DNA of 64,000 bases from Neotamlana sargassicola (GTDB lineage Bacteria; Bacteroidota; Bacteroidia; Flavobacteriales; Flavobacteriaceae). Where the stretch lies: positions 868,001 through 932,000 of the forward strand of contig NZ_JAJAPX010000001.1 in NCBI RefSeq assembly GCF_020523965.1. The letters run 5' to 3'. The notes beneath the pieces were generated by a model. It ran no database searches and was not told where the DNA came from. It saw only the letters and a list, made by a program, of their open reading frames with translations. The position numbers and the translations under genes are program-made. Position 1 is the stretch's first letter; every line of letters starts with the position of its first letter. Of this stretch, positions 61,741-64,000 are shown one piece after another.

Positions 61741-62018
61741 CTATTGTTCTGTTGACTGTTTGTTTATTTTGTTTCATTCATTTTTTGCTTGTCCAAAAAA
61801 CGAATCAAAAAAGGACATTCAAGTCGAGGAATTTTTTATTTCGATAAAAAAATCGAAATAAAAACCGATTTGAAAACTCCGCGTCGAACTCCGTTCTCCT
61901 GATTTCGGAGCTTTTCTTCATCTATTCTGCGCCTTGACTTTCAATTCAAAAGAATTGATTTGGGACTTTACTTTTTGCTTTTTTTTAGTTTAAACACAAA
62001 GAACAGTTCTAGATTACT
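61741..62018. repeat. Repeat-like noncoding gap with 13-bp hairpin in the metal operon
   Basis: The gap between the binding-protein gene and the ATPase gene contains TTTTTATTTCGAT (61833-61845) and ATCGAAATAAAAA (61852-61864), a perfect inverted repeat, and an unusual string with no convincing coding frame (GCTTGTCCAAAAAACGAATC, AAAAGGACATTCAAG, then CTCCGTTCTCCTGATTTCGG). It has the look of an interspersed repeat of this bacterial family (from memory). It would split the operon into two transcripts if the hairpin terminates. Confidence 0.5.
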
Positions 62019-62936
62019 CTACTTGTTCGAGGCTTTCAATGCTTCAACAATAGTTTTTACATTGTATTGAAACATGCCTATATAAGTGCCTTCTGCTGTT
62101 CCTGCTGTTCCTAATGCATCGGAATATAAAGTTCCGCCAATAGCGACCTCGTGATTTTTCGATTTTACTGCGGCTTGCAAAGCTTCAATGGTACGTTTTG
62201 GTACCGAGCTTTCTACAAAAATGGCTCGTACTTTATGTTCTATAATAAATGCGGCTAATTTTTGTACATCTTGCACGCCTGCTTCTGTTGCTGTTGAAAT
62301 ACCCTGCAAACCAACAACTTCAAAATTAAAAGATTTTCCAAAATAATTAAATGCATCGTGGGCTGTTACTAAAATGCGTTGTTCTTTTGGTAAAGCTTCA
62401 ATGGTTTTAGTTATTTCAGCTTTTAAAGTTATTAATTGCGCTTTGTAATTTTCCCAATTTTTTCTGAAAGTTTCTGCTTGTTCAGGTAATTCTGCTTCAA
62501 GGGTTTTCGATACAAAAGCTCCGGCTTGTAACCAATAATCTATGTTAAACCAAATGTGCGGATCATAATTTGATGCAAAATACTCAGAGCCAATTAAGGT
62601 GTTTTTATCTAAAGCATCGGCAATAGCAATGGTTTTTTTGTTTTTCATTTTTTCGAAAACTTCAACCAACTTACCTTCTAAATGTAAACCGTTATAAAAA
62701 ATTATATCGGCATTGGCTAACTTAGTAACATCACCTTCGCTGGCTTTATAAAGGTGCGGATCGACACCGCTTCCCATTAAACCTTTTACATATACAACAT
62801 CGCCACCAATGTTTTTAACCAAATCGGTTATCATGGTTGTTGTGGTTACTATTTGCAGTTTTCCTGATGCTTTTTTTTCGTTTTTACAGCTTAAAAGAAG
62901 TAAACTTAAAATGAAAATAATGCTGTATTTTTTCAT
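62019..62936 (-). CDS. Metal ABC transporter substrate-binding lipoprotein (TroA/MntA-like)
   Basis: 305 aa, lipoprotein signal with lipobox LSLLLLSC. Metal ligands of the TroA family are visible: His in SGVDPHLYK, His in YDPHIWFNIDYW, His in VTAHDAFNYFGK and Asp in YSDALGTAGT. The His-rich loop typical of ZnuA is absent, which favours Mn or a broad Mn/Zn specificity. Starts the operon that continues with ATPase, GNAT and permeases. Confidence 0.92.
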   Translation of the reverse strand: MKKYSIIFILSLLLLSCKNEKKASGKLQIVTTTTMITDLVKNIGGDVVYVKGLMGSGVDPHLYKASEGDVTKLANADIIFYNGLHLEGKLVEVFEKMKNKKTIAIADALDKNTLIGSEYFASNYDPHIWFNIDYWLQAGAFVSKTLEAELPEQAETFRKNWENYKAQLITLKAEITKTIEALPKEQRILVTAHDAFNYFGKSFNFEVVGLQGISTATEAGVQDVQKLAAFIIEHKVRAIFVESSVPKRTIEALQAAVKSKNHEVAIGGTLYSDALGTAGTAEGTYIGMFQYNVKTIVEALKASNK

Positions 62937-63036
62937 GTGTCTAAAAATTTATTACGAATGTACTAAAATTTGATTTATGCTGTGCGATTTATGTAGTTTG
63001 AAATGCTTTTAAACCGAAGTTGTATAATGATTTAGA

Positions 63037-63522
63037 CTATTTTCTAGATAAAAGGTCTAGTAGTTTTTCACTGTCTAAATATTCAAAAAAGCGTTCAGAT
63101 ATTATAAATTGTTCATTTAAAATTACAGTCGCTGGAAGTGAAAAAGGAATGTTTTTACGAGAAGCTAGTAGTAAAGGAATTTGATGTGTTGGATTTCGTT
63201 TTTTCCCTATTTCCTTATTAATAAAAGTCTCGTTACCAAAGGTTATAGTATCGGTAGTTTCGGCATTCATTTTTACAGCATAATAGTCTTTATTTAATTT
63301 TGAAATTACGCTCTTATCTTTAAAGGCAACCTTATCCTTTTTTTTGCAATAAACACACCAATCTGCATAGAAGTTAATAAATACTTTTTTAGGTTTTATG
63401 GCCAGAGAATCTTCTAATTGACTAAATGATAACCAATTTATGGCATTTGTGTTTTGGGCTATTATGGTTTGTTGAATATACAGCCCTAAAAGCGTAGAAA
63501 GTATAACTAATTTTAATTTCAT
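63037..63522 (-). CDS. Thioredoxin-family secreted protein
   Basis: 161 aa from the ATG at 63522 (MKLKLVILSTLLGLYIQQTI), chosen since it makes a signal peptide; 16 further codons upstream look like noncoding leader. Thioredoxin-like fold with WCVYCKKKDK (CxxC) near residue 55 and a cis-Pro region SLPATVILNEQFI. Probably a periplasmic thiol protein. It lies just downstream of the TonB receptor gene on the same strand, suggesting a metal or copper-handling unit (inference). Confidence 0.85.
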   Translation of the reverse strand: MKLKLVILSTLLGLYIQQTIIAQNTNAINWLSFSQLEDSLAIKPKKVFINFYADWCVYCKKKDKVAFKDKSVISKLNKDYYAVKMNAETTDTITFGNETFINKEIGKKRNPTHQIPLLLASRKNIPFSLPATVILNEQFIISERFFEYLDSEKLLDLLSRK

Positions 63523-63604
63523 ATTAAAAAATAAAGACTGCATTACTAGTGTTTGGCTTTCAAATAACACTAAAAAGGAATACAGCCTTTAAGATAGTTT
63601 GTTA

Positions 63605-64000
63605 TTAATGAAACTTACCAAACTTTAGCCCCAAAAATAGTGTTCTTGGTTGGTTGGGGCCGTAAACATAATCGGAGTCACGACCTGCCCCCGTATCAAA
63701 ATCGTTTTGATAGCTGTTAAAAATGTTTTTAACGCCTCCAGAAATGGTAACCATAAAATCTTCGCTAAAATCGAAGTGACTTTCTAATTTTAAATTAAGA
63801 TCGAAAAACGGATTAACTTCATTTAAAGCTAAAAAGCCAGTGTCGCTAATTACCAATGGTACAGTCATTTTACCAGTGTAAGTACTTGTAAGGTCTACGT
63901 TAAATTTTTTACTAGGCAACCATGAAGTATTTAAATAACCGTAAACATTTGGTACACGAACAAATTCTTCAATAATAATATCGGTTTCTCCTGGAGTGCC
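63605..64000 (-). CDS. TonB-dependent receptor, C-terminal part (cut by window edge)
   Basis: 132 codons to the edge; the frame is open through 64000, so only the last barrel strands are present. Visible: DIIIEEFVRVPNVYGYLN, VDLTSTYTGKMTVPLV, LESHFDFSEDFMVTISGGVK, NIFNSYQNDFDTGAGRDSDY and the terminal strand RTLFLGLKFGKFH, with the aromatic C-terminus expected of outer-membrane barrels. Ligand unknown; its neighbours point to a metal. Confidence 0.85.
   Translation of the reverse strand, partial: GTPGETDIIIEEFVRVPNVYGYLNTSWLPSKKFNVDLTSTYTGKMTVPLVISDTGFLALNEVNPFFDLNLKLESHFDFSEDFMVTISGGVKNIFNSYQNDFDTGAGRDSDYVYGPNQPRTLFLGLKFGKFH

Overview
The window is an AT-rich bacterial chromosome segment that reads as family Flavobacteriaceae (phylum Bacteroidota). 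The evidence is a GldH gliding lipoprotein, PorZ and a cargo protein of the type IX secretion system (T9SS), a THC0290_0291-type outer-membrane barrel, TonB-dependent receptors, an oxygen-dependent heme pathway, and many -7 boxes of the Bacteroidota form TAnnTTTG instead of sigma70-type promoters. Gene density is high. I saw no rRNA, tRNA, CRISPR array, transposase or prophage.

Layout. (1) 0.2-4.3 kb: ricT-like, gldH and a class A penicillin-binding protein run as one operon. (2) 4.3-16.3 kb: a minus-strand run of housekeeping and metabolic genes: acetoacetate-CoA ligase, a fused-NBD peptide-type ABC ATPase, a DEDD exonuclease, two serine hydrolases, ogt, a CNNM/CBS membrane protein, a DM13 lipoprotein, two VOC proteins, a DUF1801 protein and a 2-hydroxyacid dehydrogenase. 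(3) 16.5-18.2 kb: an ImmA/IrrE protease plus DUF4411 PIN-domain pair, toxin-antitoxin-like, with different codon use from its flanks. (4) 18.3-35.7 kb: mgtE and rsmA, then a dispersed heme cluster (hemB, hemF, hemE, a hemC-hemD fusion, hemA, hemH, hemJ) interrupted by a membrane-anchored SF2 helicase, ychJ and membrane proteins. An AraC regulator lies divergent to hemA, and the two share a repeated operator-like motif. (5) 35.9-40.5 kb: an orphan histidine kinase, an enoyl-CoA hydratase, a secreted unknown, a solitary contractile-tail tube (gp19) homologue and a radical SAM protein. (6) 40.5-44 kb: three tandem paralogues of an unrecognised secreted protein. Each has its own promoter, and upstream sequence motifs recur at identical spacing in all three; a 28-codon mini-gene has its own promoter and terminator beside them. 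(7) 44-58 kb: a TetR/carboxymuconolactone-decarboxylase pair with palindromic operators, an ArsC-like protein, DinB, a DUF3298 lipoprotein, an OM barrel, gdhA, porZ-recO-TonB receptor (stop/start overlaps), a T9SS cargo protein and recX. (8) 58-64 kb: a Mn/Zn-type ABC uptake operon with an embedded GNAT gene, a thioredoxin-like protein and the 3' end of a TonB receptor cut by the window edge.

The most interesting items are the phase-locked paralogue array (40.5-43.5 kb), the SF2 helicase with two C-terminal membrane helices and no ATG start (21.6-24.3 kb), the AATAACGCT motif set between hemA and the AraC gene, a 13-base motif (CGCTTTCGCGGAA) recurring five times across the window, and the isolated gp19-like tube protein. 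Function calls come from reading motifs by eye; no database search was possible.
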